Below are positions 26,436-37,220 of a stretch of 64,000 nt of DNA, piece after piece (within the stretch, counting starts at the first letter, position 1; each line of letters starts with the position of its first letter). The stretch is from Campylorhamphus procurvoides. Its lineage: Eukaryota > Chordata > Aves > Passeriformes > Dendrocolaptidae. The notes under the pieces were generated by a model. That model was not told the origin of the DNA, made no database searches, and was given only the letters and a program-made list of their open reading frames with translations. Location: the NCBI GenBank assembly GCA_013396655.1, contig WBMV01003343.1, positions 793,253 to 857,252 on the forward strand. Reading direction: 5' to 3'. Both the position numbers and the translations under genes were made by a program.

Positions 26436-27080
26436 GCCAATTAATAGACAAGACCTATATAATCCTATATTCATATATGATTATATTGTAATGACTGCAA
26501 GGCAGTCATTACACACTTCAATAAAAAAATAAAGCACACACCTATTAAGGTTAATGGATTTTAACCTATTGTATCTGTGCAGTAGAATAAGAAAAAAAAT
26601 TACCCTGCTATGGTAAATGCATTTTACCTTGAAAACTTTTGTGGAAACTTTAGTCAGGTTACCTGCTAGTGAATTATTATTTCCCCAAGACTTTGCTTTT
26701 TTCTCCCCTTCTGTTTTTTTGTTTGTTTTGGTTTTTATTTTATCTCTGAAAAGGCATGAGCTCTATGCACAATTTATTTTCATCATTTTTCTTAAAGCAT
26801 GCAAATACTGAGAAACTTATTTCCATTTAGAGAGAACAGTCAAACACTATAGTATAATAATTCATTTCACATAGCTGGAGAGAAGAGACTTAATGCTAAA
26901 CTCTATGCAGTGATTGTCCTGTTGATTAACTTACATGACATAAAGGTGTCTACTTTGAAGTCATCAGCTGAAAAGCACTTTCAAGAACTCTCCTTTTCAT
27001 TATACCTGCAAGTTAAATTAGACCCCAGAATAAGTGCCATATATTTTAGCTATTAATACAACCAATTAAAACGTCAGTAC

Positions 27081-27123
27081 CAGTACCAGTAATGAGTAGA
27101 TTAACTGCAGTACCAGTAATGAG
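27081..27123. repeat. Short direct repeat, 16 bp, period 27
   Basis: CAGTACCAGTAATGAG occurs at 27081-27096 and again at 27108-27123 without mismatch, and an extra CAGTAC starts at 27075. It is probably a small local duplication. Confidence 0.85.
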
Positions 27124-29598
27124 GTAGAGCATTCCTCATGTATTTCTGACTAGGTACTTATTTTTTCAGGAAAGCCTCCTATGCCCTCAGACATTCTCCT
27201 TCTCTCTCTAACTGCTTTTATTGCCAATTAATTGGTAATTGGGTCAAAGTAATGCTGCTTATGACTCACATACCTAGAATATAGTGATCTAATACTAAAA
27301 CACAACTGGAAAGTTTTACTTTCAGTATGTCCATTTTAATTAAGCTAAATCTTATAAAATAAGGTGGAAGCTTGACCAATAGGTCCTTCTCAGGAAATAT
27401 TCTAGTTTCTTCTAGTCCTTTTAAAACAATATAATATCTCTAGAATTTATTTTTCTCCTCTACAAACACATGCTCTCTATTCAGCACAGAAAACATCTGT
27501 CACCTTACAAACTAGCACCTACCTTTTTGAGTAATACACAGTGAAAGGTTCTGTTGCCCCATAGGAACTCACCTGCCCAGAGTTGAGGACTACTACAAAT
27601 AAGGACATGAAAATGTGAGACTATGTACCCAAAAAGGAAAAGTAAAACTTCTGTCTCTTGCTAAATAGCAGATCCAGTGGCTGTAAACTACTTAAGTTGT
27701 TCTTAAAGTTTAAACCCATAGTTTCAGTACTTGGTCAGCTTCTCTTGCACATATTCCAGAGGCCATATCTGTTGATTCCAAGTGCCACACATAGCAAGGG
27801 AATGACGCATCACAAAAACCAAAGGGGTCACTGATAACATCTTGCCTTCAAAGGGCCGGTGCTGATAACTATTTTATCTCTATCATGGGAATAAAGAAAG
27901 CTCAATCTAGCACATTAGTCTAAATGATCACCAGCTCCAATGATTTAAGTGTTAGCTAAACATTGTATTGGCTGCTGAAGGGAAAGAAACTTTTACCCAC
28001 AGTCAATGCCTTTGATCACAGCTGTTCCCATAAAAACATTACAAAGCTTTTAATAAGACCAGCTTTCATTCTTGAAAAAATAAAGCAGTTCCTAGAAGCT
28101 TCCTGAAAAATACTTCATTATTTTTTAATATTATACATAATCACTATTTAAAAGTCATTCCTCATTAATCCTACCTATAGCCTATATAGGATTTACTGCC
28201 ATTTGTTTCCCAAGTCCAAAAATTCTGGAAAGTTTACATTCTTAATTGTTTTTTCAACATTTTTACATTTATGAGACCAAGTCAGTCCATCCTCAATCAA
28301 TTATATCAATTCATTCATTGGTTTTGGTGTTCTTCCTACCACTCAACAAATACATATTATTTAGCACCTCACAAAATACACCCATTGCTTCTGAGGTGGC
28401 TAGACATAAATGTTTGTAGCAAACCTGCTTGTGTACACTCAGCAGGCAAGGATTGGTTGCATTTTCTGTACATGACATTACACCCAGTCACCCCTGCTAT
28501 ACACTATAATTCTTTTTGCAGGTGCATTAAGAGGAGACCTGTCCTCTTCTCTCCTTCACCCACTTTGTTTTGATTTCAATACACTCATATTCTGATTGGC
28601 CAAGTTAAAATAGTAAGTTTTTTGATGTATAGGTAATTGTCAATACTATTTTTCTGATCTAGTTAGCATGGTGCTTATAGTTACTACAACGGTGTTATGT
28701 CTTTTCAGAAAGCATGTTCTTCAGCCCTGCATTATCTCCAGGGAGCATGCTTCAAACACTTTTTATATCTGTCAGTGATTTCACAATTCTCCAATTCACT
28801 TTCAGTCCAGAAATATTAAACCTTCCACACAAAGCCATTAAAAGAAAAGCTCCATTTTGGCTACTTTTTTTGATCCTACTCATGCAAAAAAAAAAAAAAA
28901 GTCTGTTATGACAAATGCCTTTCTTATATGACATCTTCAGTACACCATACTATGGATCTTCTGTTGGTCCAAGAAATTACTGACGAAAAAAAGCACAAAG
29001 TATGGAAGCAGAAGACACCAGTAATCAACACTCTCCCATCAGGTTTCTGTGATGGGAGAGCACATGAAAACACATTTTTTCCAGGCAGAAATTGGCAAGG
29101 GTGCTTCTGGTCTTCTGTGAGTAGCAGGAAGATATTCAAAGGAGCAGGGGGAAAGTCTGACAATGCACCTTCTCTATAAGCAGCCTGTCTGCAGTAAGAC
29201 AAGACTTGCACAAGAGCCTGTATGATCATAATAGGAATTCATGAACAGTGGAAAAATAGGAAAAACAAATGATGGAAAGTGCACACACAGAGCCATAAGA
29301 TGCACAGAAGCCCAAGAAAACACAGCCTGATATATCAGTTGGAAAAGGAACTGGCCCACTAGCCCATTCCAAGGTGCTCTGTACCAAACCCATCAGAAAC
29401 AGTTTCTTAGAGAGCTCAAAGACAAGGGGTTTGACATCTAGATGCAGATATTTTCTACCTCTTCCTCCACAAGGAAGGAGTAGATGAGACAGGTATGAAA
29501 GAAAACCAGCAGACAGTAGCTCTCACCTAAAGCTATTTTTTATAGTTCTTTTGCCTAAAAGAATTTCCAGGATTACCTTTATGGCATTATATTGGGTA

Positions 29599-30650
29599 TG
29601 TGTGGCAATAGTTTGGTAGCATGGGGCCAGTGGCTGAGGCTAGAAGGGTGGCAGCAGGAGAGTGGCTGAGGATGAAAGAGTAGCTTCCATGAAAAGCTTA
29701 CTAGAAGCTTCGCCTATGCCTGAAGGAGCCCATGTCAGCCAGCTCCAAGACAGATCTGCTGCTGGCCAAGGCTGAGCCCATCAGTGACAGTGGTAGCACC
29801 TATGGGATGATGTATTTAAGCAGGGAGAAAAACTGTATGGGAGCCCGCAGTTGAAGAGAGGAATGAGAATCTGAAAGCAAAAGAGCCCCAGAGACACCAA
29901 GGACAGTGAAGGAGGAGAGGGAGGAGGTGCTCCAAGCTCTGGAGCTTCCCCTGCAGTCTATGGTGCAGACCATGGTGAGGCAGGCTGTCCCCCTGCAGGA
30001 CATGGTGCATGGAGGACCACGGTGGAGCAGAGATGCACCCACAGCCTGTGAAAAACCCCACACTGGAGCAGGAGGATGTGCTTGAAGGAGGCCATGACCC
30101 CATGGGAAGCCCACACTGGGGCAGGCTCCTGGACCTGTGACCCAGTGAAAAGATGCTCAATCAGGTTTGCTGGCAGGACTTGTGACTTCATGGGAAGCCC
30201 ATGCTGGAGCAGCCAGATCCTGAAAGACTGCATCCCATGGAATGGACCCATGCTGGAGCAGGGCAGGAGTGTGAGGAGTCCTCCACCTGAGGAGGAAGGA
30301 GTAGCAAAGACAACACGTAATGAACTGACCACAGTCCCCATTCCCTGTCTCTTTGCTTCACTGGAGAAGAAGAGGTAGAGAAAATAGAGAGTGAAGTGAA
30401 AGCCCAGAGGAAAGAAGGAGTAGGGGGAAGGATTTTATTTCTCATTACCCTACTAGAATTGGATTGGCAATAAATTAAACTAACATCCCCAAGTCGACTC
30501 TGTTTTGCTAAGGGTTGAGTGATCTCTCCCAGTCCTCATCTCAACCCAGGGGCCTTTGATTATATTTTCTCTGCCCTGTCCAGCTGAGAAAGGGAGAAAT
30601 AAAGCAGCTTTGGTAGGCACCTGGCATCTAGCCAGGGTCAACCCACCACA
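29599..30650 (+). mobile_element. Solo LTR, avian ERVL-like family (~1.05 kb)
   Basis: The 3' half matches an LTR family I know from many bird genomes: GGAGTCCTCCACCTGAGGAGG, AACTGACCACAGTCCCCATT, GGCAATAAATTAAACTAACA with an AATAAA polyadenylation signal near 30470, CCCCAAGTCGACTCTGTTTT, and the terminus AGCCAGGGTCAACCCACCACA at 30650. Upstream is the family's imperfect internal repeat built on CATGGGAAGCCCA-CTGGAGCAG, seen near 30098-30255. The 5' boundary near 29599 is a guess from a TGTG start, and no clean target-site duplication was found. No gag, pol or env sequence is attached on either side, so this is a solo LTR left by recombination. The open frames of 85-127 codons on its minus strand are repeat sequence and not genes. 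Assignment to ERVL is from memory. Confidence 0.85.
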
Positions 30651-32849
30651 CCTACTTGAAAGTGTAAATGGAAATCTTATTTTATTAATGCCTGTATTTC
30701 CACAAATACATCTAACTTCTCCAGTACTGCAGAAGGGCTGCTTTAATGGGTTGCTCTCTCAAAAATATGTCCTGAAAAAACACATCAAGATTATGCATGT
30801 CTTGAACCACAAAGTGATGTAACTTAAACTTCCCCATAATGCAATGAACATTCTTTTCCTGAATAATGAATATAACTATTCCCATGTATTATACATTCCT
30901 GACCACTGAGAAATAGAGTGTTCCCTCTGGGATGAGAAAGATTGAAATGTTGCCACTGAATAAAACAGCATGTTCATATTGCAGCATTTCATCTGTGTCC
31001 CACAGGAACTTAACACTTTTTAGTGGTCAGTTTGTATTGACTTGATGGAGAATAGAGGTTACATACTGGATCCTTCCATCTAAACATTCTTAGAACCATG
31101 TAAATGAATTATTTCCTCCTCTCATGGCAGATTTTTTCTCCAGCCTACAAAAAAAAAAAGCCTTGTTCATGTTAGAAAAGTGACATATTTCTCTAAAACA
31201 TATGTTCTCTATTTCTGGATCTTCCCTAATCTCATGAAGCATAAGCACACAGGTACAGAGTATATTACAAAAAAAAAAAAACAAAAAACCCCAAAACCAA
31301 CAACAAAGGTTTAGGGTTTCCAGGTAATCTATTTGATCAATGCAGTAACTAACCTGTACTTATATCATAGAAAAAAAAGCCTTTTCTTTTTAAACTGCAG
31401 TGTCATATTGTATTTCACTGCTTAGAATTAGACAGTCAAAGCTACATGGAGTGCTAAGTTTCAATATTTATATTTCTTTAATATTTGAAGATTTATCACT
31501 ATTGCATCATACCCAATGTTCACATGTCGACAATATTCCAAAAAGATCACAAAACAGAAGTAAAGAGAGTACTCTTAAGAGAACTGTTATATTTGAACTA
31601 AAGAAATTAAAGGCTTGAAAACTAAAGTTATAGAAACATATAATTAACGACAAAATGTGTGCACATTTAACTTTTGTTACCTCATTAGGAATGAAAAAAA
31701 CCCCAAAACCTGATTGTTTCTAGTTTGTAAATGAATAATTTGAAGGGAAACGGCCTATAAAGGAGCTCTTTCTGCTAGAAATTGAGCCAAGTCTAACCTG
31801 AGTTCACAGGCAACCTCCAACCTCAACCAGCTTAAGCTAGGTAAGGTCTAGACTAAACCAAACTCAGGGAAGATTTTGACTCATCTCAATTTTTGCTGAA
31901 AAGCTGCTTGAAACAGTACAATCTTCCTGTGCTTTTCTGGTAGTTTCAGATACTTGAATTTAAGGAACTGGATAAGAGAGAAAGCACCTGCTCCTGAGTA
32001 GATATATATGGAAATGCACAGTCATTCTGAAAAATAAATGCTCTTTTCAAAATCTGAGAAAAAGGTGTATTCTCCATTAAGCTCAACATTTGCACATCAC
32101 ACTTTTTGGGGTCAGTATACATATACAAAATAATACATCAGTGGGAATTTTTCAATGTCAAAATCCTACATTTAAAAAAAGTAAAGTAAAATAAAGGAAA
32201 AACTGCATCTTCAGAAACAGTTTCCGTCACATGGTACGTAAAGATATATAAGGTCATTAAAAAGACCATGCAAATATAAGTTTAAATAAACTACAAAATT
32301 TCTCTAAACAAGCACGGAAGTACAAATCTCAATAATAATTACAGGAAGATATTGACTGCCAAGCAACATCATACAATGCTACACAATTTAGATGAAGAGC
32401 ATCCTCACATCTGTTGAAAGAAATTTGCTTACTTACTAAATGTCTTGTAGCTTTTTCATATTTTTAGAATAAATACATAATTATGTGCTATTTTTAAACA
32501 AAATACTGATTTTTTGACTATTTATTCCAATTGTTCTCTCTCAATCCTCCTTCCTCAGCATTCTCTTCACAACCGAAAGAGAAGATCAAAAATTCCATAA
32601 TTTCCTTTGATGCTCATTTTCTTAATTGCTTTCTGCTCAGTCTAACTTTGTCATATAGGAAACAATATTAGAGCCTAAATAGTATTTGGTTTATAATCAC
32701 CTGGAATTCTGAACATATGAAATAATTCTCTCCCATAAATCCAAATCCCATTAACTAAACCTCAAGTATCGATGTCAAACACAATGCCAAGAAAGGTGGT
32801 TTAGAGAATCTGTTTCAATGTTGTCATTTGACAGCCATCACATCACCAA
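30651..32849. other. Gene-less stretch
   Basis: No recognised gene or transposon. A-rich tracts with CCCC interruptions lie at 31270-31305 and 31695-31712. Open frames are short. Confidence 0.5.
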
Positions 32850-33290
32850 TGGCAAGTCCTGACTGACCAACATAGTGGCCTTCTAGGATGGAGTTACAAC
32901 ATCAGTGGACAAGAGAAGGGCTACAGATGTCATTTATCTGGACTTCCGTAAAGCCTTCTATATAGTCCCCTCTAACACCCTCCTTGCTAAATTGAAGAGA
33001 GATGGATTTGATGGTTGGACTGTTAGATGAGTAAGAAGTGGTTGGATGGTCTAATACAGAGGGTAGTGATCAAAACCTCAGAATCCCAACGGACATCACT
33101 GACAAATGGTGTCCCTCAGGGGTCTGTATTGACACCAGTGTTTACCTTATCCCTGTAATTGTTCAGGGTCAGGTTGGATGGAGCTCTGAGCAACCTGGAC
33201 TAGTGGCTGGTTTTCCTGCCCACAGCAGGGGGGTTGAACAAGATGATCTTTAGGGTCCCTTCCAACTCAGGCCATTCTATGATTCTATTA
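32850..33290 (+). mobile_element. CR1 LINE: RT fragment fused to 3' end by large deletion
   Basis: The first ~310 bp match the CR1 ORF2 reverse-transcriptase region. TGACCAACATAGTGGCCTTC is followed by a translated YLDFRKAF motif (RT palm motif A; the following residue is Tyr where CR1 has the second Asp) and a GVPQGS-like stretch encoded by GGTGTCCCTCAGGGGTCTGT. Several stops interrupt the frame. Near 33160 the sequence jumps to the 3' region (GTTCAGGGTCAGGTTGGATG) and finishes with GATGATCTTTAGGGTCCCTT and the terminal ATTCTATG repeats at 33272-33290. Roughly a kilobase of ORF2 is missing between the two parts, judged from known CR1 layout. The copy is defective. Confidence 0.93.
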
Positions 33291-33550
33291 CAGCTAAGCC
33301 GATCAACAGAAACAGAGTAGATAATGGGAAGAGACTGGAAGCATTAAGTCCAGCAGTTTGTCAATAAAACAGGTATTACACCTGTTTACAGTGATCCATC
33401 CAAAGATTCACATTTGTTTTTCTTTACCTTTTAATAATGACATTCTTTCACATCTGGTTAAATACTTCATTTAAGAGCAACAAGCAGCCTGAAACAATAA
33501 ACCTCCTATGTGAAACCACCTTTAATACAACAAAAATTTGAGTAATGCAG

Positions 33551-34037
33551 TGTCCTAGTTTCAGCTGGAACACAGGAGGGGGCGTGGCCAAGGCCCAGAT
33601 GTTATTCCTTATCACTTCACATCATTGCAGGGGACACAGGGAAGGGACTCTTTGCTATCCAAAAAGAAGGGCTTTCAGTAAAAAAACAAACAAACAAAAA
33701 AACCACAGAGGGCAGGAGGAGATCCCATCAGTCATTGTTCATTGTCTCAGGGTCTGGGATCCACAGTGAGCATTTTTGCAGGTGAACCACCTTCTCTTTT
33801 GCATACTTTTGTTATTAATATTTTTGCTGTTACTGCTTGTTTTCTTATCTCATTGCTGTTTCCAGGAAATTGTTCTTACCCCAAAACATGGTCTTTACCT
33901 TTTGTACCTCCAATTCTCACTACATCTTACTGCAGTAGGAATGGGGAGGAAAATGGGGACACAAGAGAGCAGCATATGGTTTGGGAGAGTCTCAGTGGGG
34001 GCACTGAACTGGGGAGAACCATTCCTAAACCACAACA
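33551..34037 (+). mobile_element. Solo LTR of a TGTCCTGGTTTCAGC-type avian ERV
   Basis: The element starts TGTCCTAGTTTCAGCTGGAA and ends CTAAACCACAACA, matching the ends of a common avian endogenous retrovirus LTR. The inner segments TTTCCAGGAAATTGTTCTTA and TTTTGTACCTCCAATTCTC also fit the R/U5 side. The flanks TGCAG (33546-33550) and TGAAG (34038-34042) look like a 5-bp target-site duplication with one change. An A-rich CAAA tract lies inside at 33680-33710. No internal retroviral sequence follows, so it is a solo LTR. Frames of 93 and 126 codons crossing it are incidental. The LTR at 44933-45476 is of the same kind in the opposite orientation. Confidence 0.85.
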
Positions 34038-34213
34038 TGAAGATGGTATTCACTTGATACATAAAAATGCAGATCAGAAGACCTCACATGGGAGATGTTC
34101 TTCAACATCTGCCTGGAATTAAGCTAAAACCTTTAGTATCCTACATAGAAGAGGGCACAAAAAGAAGGGGAAAAAAACTTGTTAAGGCATATGACCAGCC
34201 TCTGTCTTAAGTG

Positions 34214-34243
34214 TTACCTAACTAAGCTAACTAAGTTAGGTAA
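34214..34243. repeat. Perfect short inverted repeat (hairpin)
   Basis: TTACCTAACT (34214-34223) is the exact reverse complement of AGTTAGGTAA (34234-34243), with a 10-nt spacer. There is no T-run or gene context to make it a terminator. It is probably a chance or decayed palindrome. Confidence 0.75.
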
Positions 34244-35752
34244 TGCTGTTTCCTAACATGGGAAACCACTGGAGGTGACATAAGAAATTGCTGGAGATAA
34301 ATGGATAACATCAAGCTGCTAATATGTTTCTGAGAGCACACTAAGAGATGTACCTGTTGATAGATTTCACACATGGTTAAGGGGGAGTTACGTATGAAAT
34401 GATCAAAATTCAGTTTGTAATTGGAGGGGAGAGTAGGGGATCTTTTGGGAGACAGACCTTTCAGGATGAGCAGTGCTCAGGTAATCCCATTAAAAACACC
34501 ATTCTTATGAGCCAAGGGAGAATACTTGTGTGTTCCATGAGCACACATTAAACCAAGTTAGCCAGAGAGGAGTATCAGGGCAGGTCAGTAGATTTTTATT
34601 CATGTTTTCTGTGAATGCTGCTTATTTTTCTACAGATGTCACCAAACATGCTTTTCCCCTGTTTTCATCTTTGTAAAACAGTATTGTGTGGGTGTACCAA
34701 TTGGAAGCAAATGCTCAACCTCACAGGATCTGGAAACTGCAGACAAAAAGGGAAGGAACACCTTCATGTCTTGAAGCCAAGGTTTTTGGCTACCCTTCGC
34801 AATTTCTATGGAGAATTGAGAACAACAGAAAGAAAATCATTTTCTATTTGAGAGAAGAAAAAAGAATGTCAGTAATTAAAAGGTGCCTGAAGCTCTTAGT
34901 TTATCAAATGATCTTTCCAATCAGTTACTGTCTGCTCTTATGATGTCACTTTAACGAAAAAGTCCTGTTCACCAGTGAGTGATTTATACCCATATAAAGT
35001 CAAAGTTACCATCTTTTACGGCATATGTCGTTGGTACACATAGTTGAATAAAGTTCTGCTTTTTTTCTTTAATACTTTTTTGAGAAAATTCATGCTGTTA
35101 CATTGCTTTGGAAAAACCTAATTTACAAAAGCATCTGCTGTCATGTTTTCTTTGTGCAAGTGTATCCACAAAGCATTCCCCTTGGACAGCATAGATCTGA
35201 CAAAAGCAAAAGGCAAGGATCTGATGAAATCTGTTTGCCACTAAACCAAATAACCCTCCTTATCTATAATAAGAAAGATTTACTAGTACTGAGGCCATAA
35301 CTGCACATTGCTGGAAGCAAACATGTTTTCTAAAAATAAATGCATCATGTTGATAATACTCCCTGATAATCCATTTCTGTTATCCAAAAGAAGGACTTGC
35401 ATTTCCAGAGGCATTGGTTTCTTAAATATTTAAGATTTGGGCAATCACATCTTTTTAAAACTGACACACTTCCACTCAAAAGTATCTCAAGGAGCCTGAA
35501 TTGGACAGTAAAACTTTTGCAGGGCTTAGAAAATTAGTAAATGACACAAAAGGGAAATGTTACCCCACTTTGTTGACTCCTGTGACACACCAGAGCAGTT
35601 ATCATTGGGTCAGAACCACCTTGTGGGTATTCATCTCTTGAGTGGCCACAGTGACCAAAGTCTATAAACAGACACTCACCAGGTCTCCATTGTGGGACAT
35701 TGGCCTCCTCTCCTCAAAACAATCAACATGTGATCTTCTGAGTGGTAACTAT

Positions 35753-35812
35753 GTTTTTTCTTCCTCTTTTTCCCCTCTTTATTCTTTCTTCTCTTATTCT
35801 TTTCTTCCTCTT
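35753..35812. repeat. C/T-rich tract
   Basis: About 60 bp, almost all pyrimidine on the plus strand, made of TTCTT and CCTCT units. Simple low-complexity sequence. Confidence 0.75.
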
Positions 35813-37058
35813 ATGGGTAAATTAATCAATTATTTTCTGTAAGGTGTGGGTAGTTAACATAAGTTGCATGGAGTTTGTGTTTGCTGAATACAACAAAGGT
35901 TCTCCACAGCAATGTTTGCTAATTCTGGCAAGGTGTTGTAATGCTTTTGTGAAGTTGCATGTTATCTTTGTAAAAACTCTTTTTGCCAAAATGCCTATTT
36001 TCTCACCAAATTAAAAAAAATCTCTTAGAGAAAAATGTGTAGTTATTGTCCAGACTTTAACTCAGGGTACCAAAGAACCAATGGCTTTACAAGAATCCAT
36101 GTAAGTGAAACCTTTTGGAGCCTGAAATTAAACGTAAAACTTGGTAAAAGTTGAGCCTTCAGGACTGGGGTGTAACAACCGCAGACACAGCAAAGTGTAA
36201 ATTCAGTCCTGATGCTTTTGAGTCTTCAGTAAACTGAAGTCTACCATATGTAAGTATCTAACAAGATTGGATCAACTATTGATGGAACAGTGATAATTTT
36301 TCAGAGACTCTTTTCTCTGCAGCTCACAAAACCACAGTGTTGCTCTGGTCCTGAAGAAACAGCGAGCTTCAGCATATTTGCATTTTAAGTGTCTGCTCCT
36401 GTGTTCTGTGCTCCTCTCTCGCAATGTCTCTGTCCAGCTTCCAAAACAAATTGGTTAAAACAGACACCGCATTTAGACAGATAATTGTGTTTTACTACAA
36501 AAAGATAAAAAAAATCCTCTTTTTTAAGCTGAGTTGTCCCATTACCAAGCAGACAAAAATTACTCCATTTTTTTAAGATGGAAAAGTTCCATTAGATTTG
36601 CTTAAATATTTTAGAAGCAAATTATACAGAAATTCGCTCTTTAAAGAGTAGACTTAGAGAGTGAATTTAACGAGTGAGAATGCCTGTACCTTCTGTTGGT
36701 CTGAATACCTGCAATACAGAAGACCATTGCTCAAACAGTAGCAATCTAAAACAGCATGACACAGGACTGGCCCTCAGGAGATCCACCTGGAAGAACTAGT
36801 TCCACACTCTGCAAAATAATGTCTCAGAAAAAAAGTGATCAGATACAGTCAGTCACAGTTATTTAGAAGGCTGCCTTGAATACTCTTTAAAGGATTTGTA
36901 GATACAGCTGTGGCAATGGGAGGAGTATTTTAAGAAAAGAGAATTCAAAGAGTTGGAGAGCATAAGTTGAACTTAAGATCACAGGACTAATAAATTCAAA
37001 AACATATAAATCCTTATTACCCAAGAAGCAGTCCAATTTAGTTCAGAATCATTGCTCA

Positions 37059-37220
37059 CAGGTTGCCAAGAGAAGCTGTGGATGCCCCATCCCTGAAAGT
37101 GCTCAGGATCAAGGTGGAAGGAGTCCTGAGCAACCTGGTCTAGTGGGTGGCATCCCTGCCCATGGCAAGGGGCTTGAAACTAGATGATCTTTAAGGTCCC
37201 TTCCAATGCAAGCCATCCTG
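37059..37220 (+). mobile_element. CR1 LINE 3'-end fragment
   Basis: This 5'-truncated CR1 runs through CAGGTTGCCAAGAGAAGCTG, GATGCCCCATCCCTGAAAGT, GAGCAACCTGGTCTAGTGG and TAGATGATCTTTAAGGTCCC. The end is diverged (CCAATGCAAGCCATCCTGA), and the ATTCTATG repeats normally found at the tip are lost. It is non-coding and immobile. Confidence 0.93.

Larger units (their letters stand above)
18700..29598. other. Long gene-less stretch with low-complexity tracts
   Basis: Nearly 11 kb with no recognised gene or transposon. It contains a GC-richer patch at 18835-19030 that looks like a decayed LTR fragment, a pyrimidine tract at 20936-20996, one undetermined base at 23388, an AT palindromic tract at 26352-26435 and a short direct repeat at 27081-27123. 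All open frames are about 100 codons or fewer. Confidence 0.5.
34038..37058. other. Gene-less stretch between LTR and CR1
   Basis: No recognised gene. The stretch includes a perfect 10-bp-arm hairpin at 34214-34243 and a C/T tract at 35753-35812. The segment at about 35600-36180 has a texture that could be decayed retroviral sequence, but I could not assign it. Confidence 0.45.

Noticed and set aside
29800..30445. Cluster of overlapping minus-strand frames of 85-127 codons
   Set aside because: All lie within the solo LTR at 29599-30650, opposite to its transcription direction.
33742..34122. 126- and 93-codon plus-strand frames
   Set aside because: They fall within, or run out of, the solo LTR at 33551-34037 and do not encode retroviral proteins.
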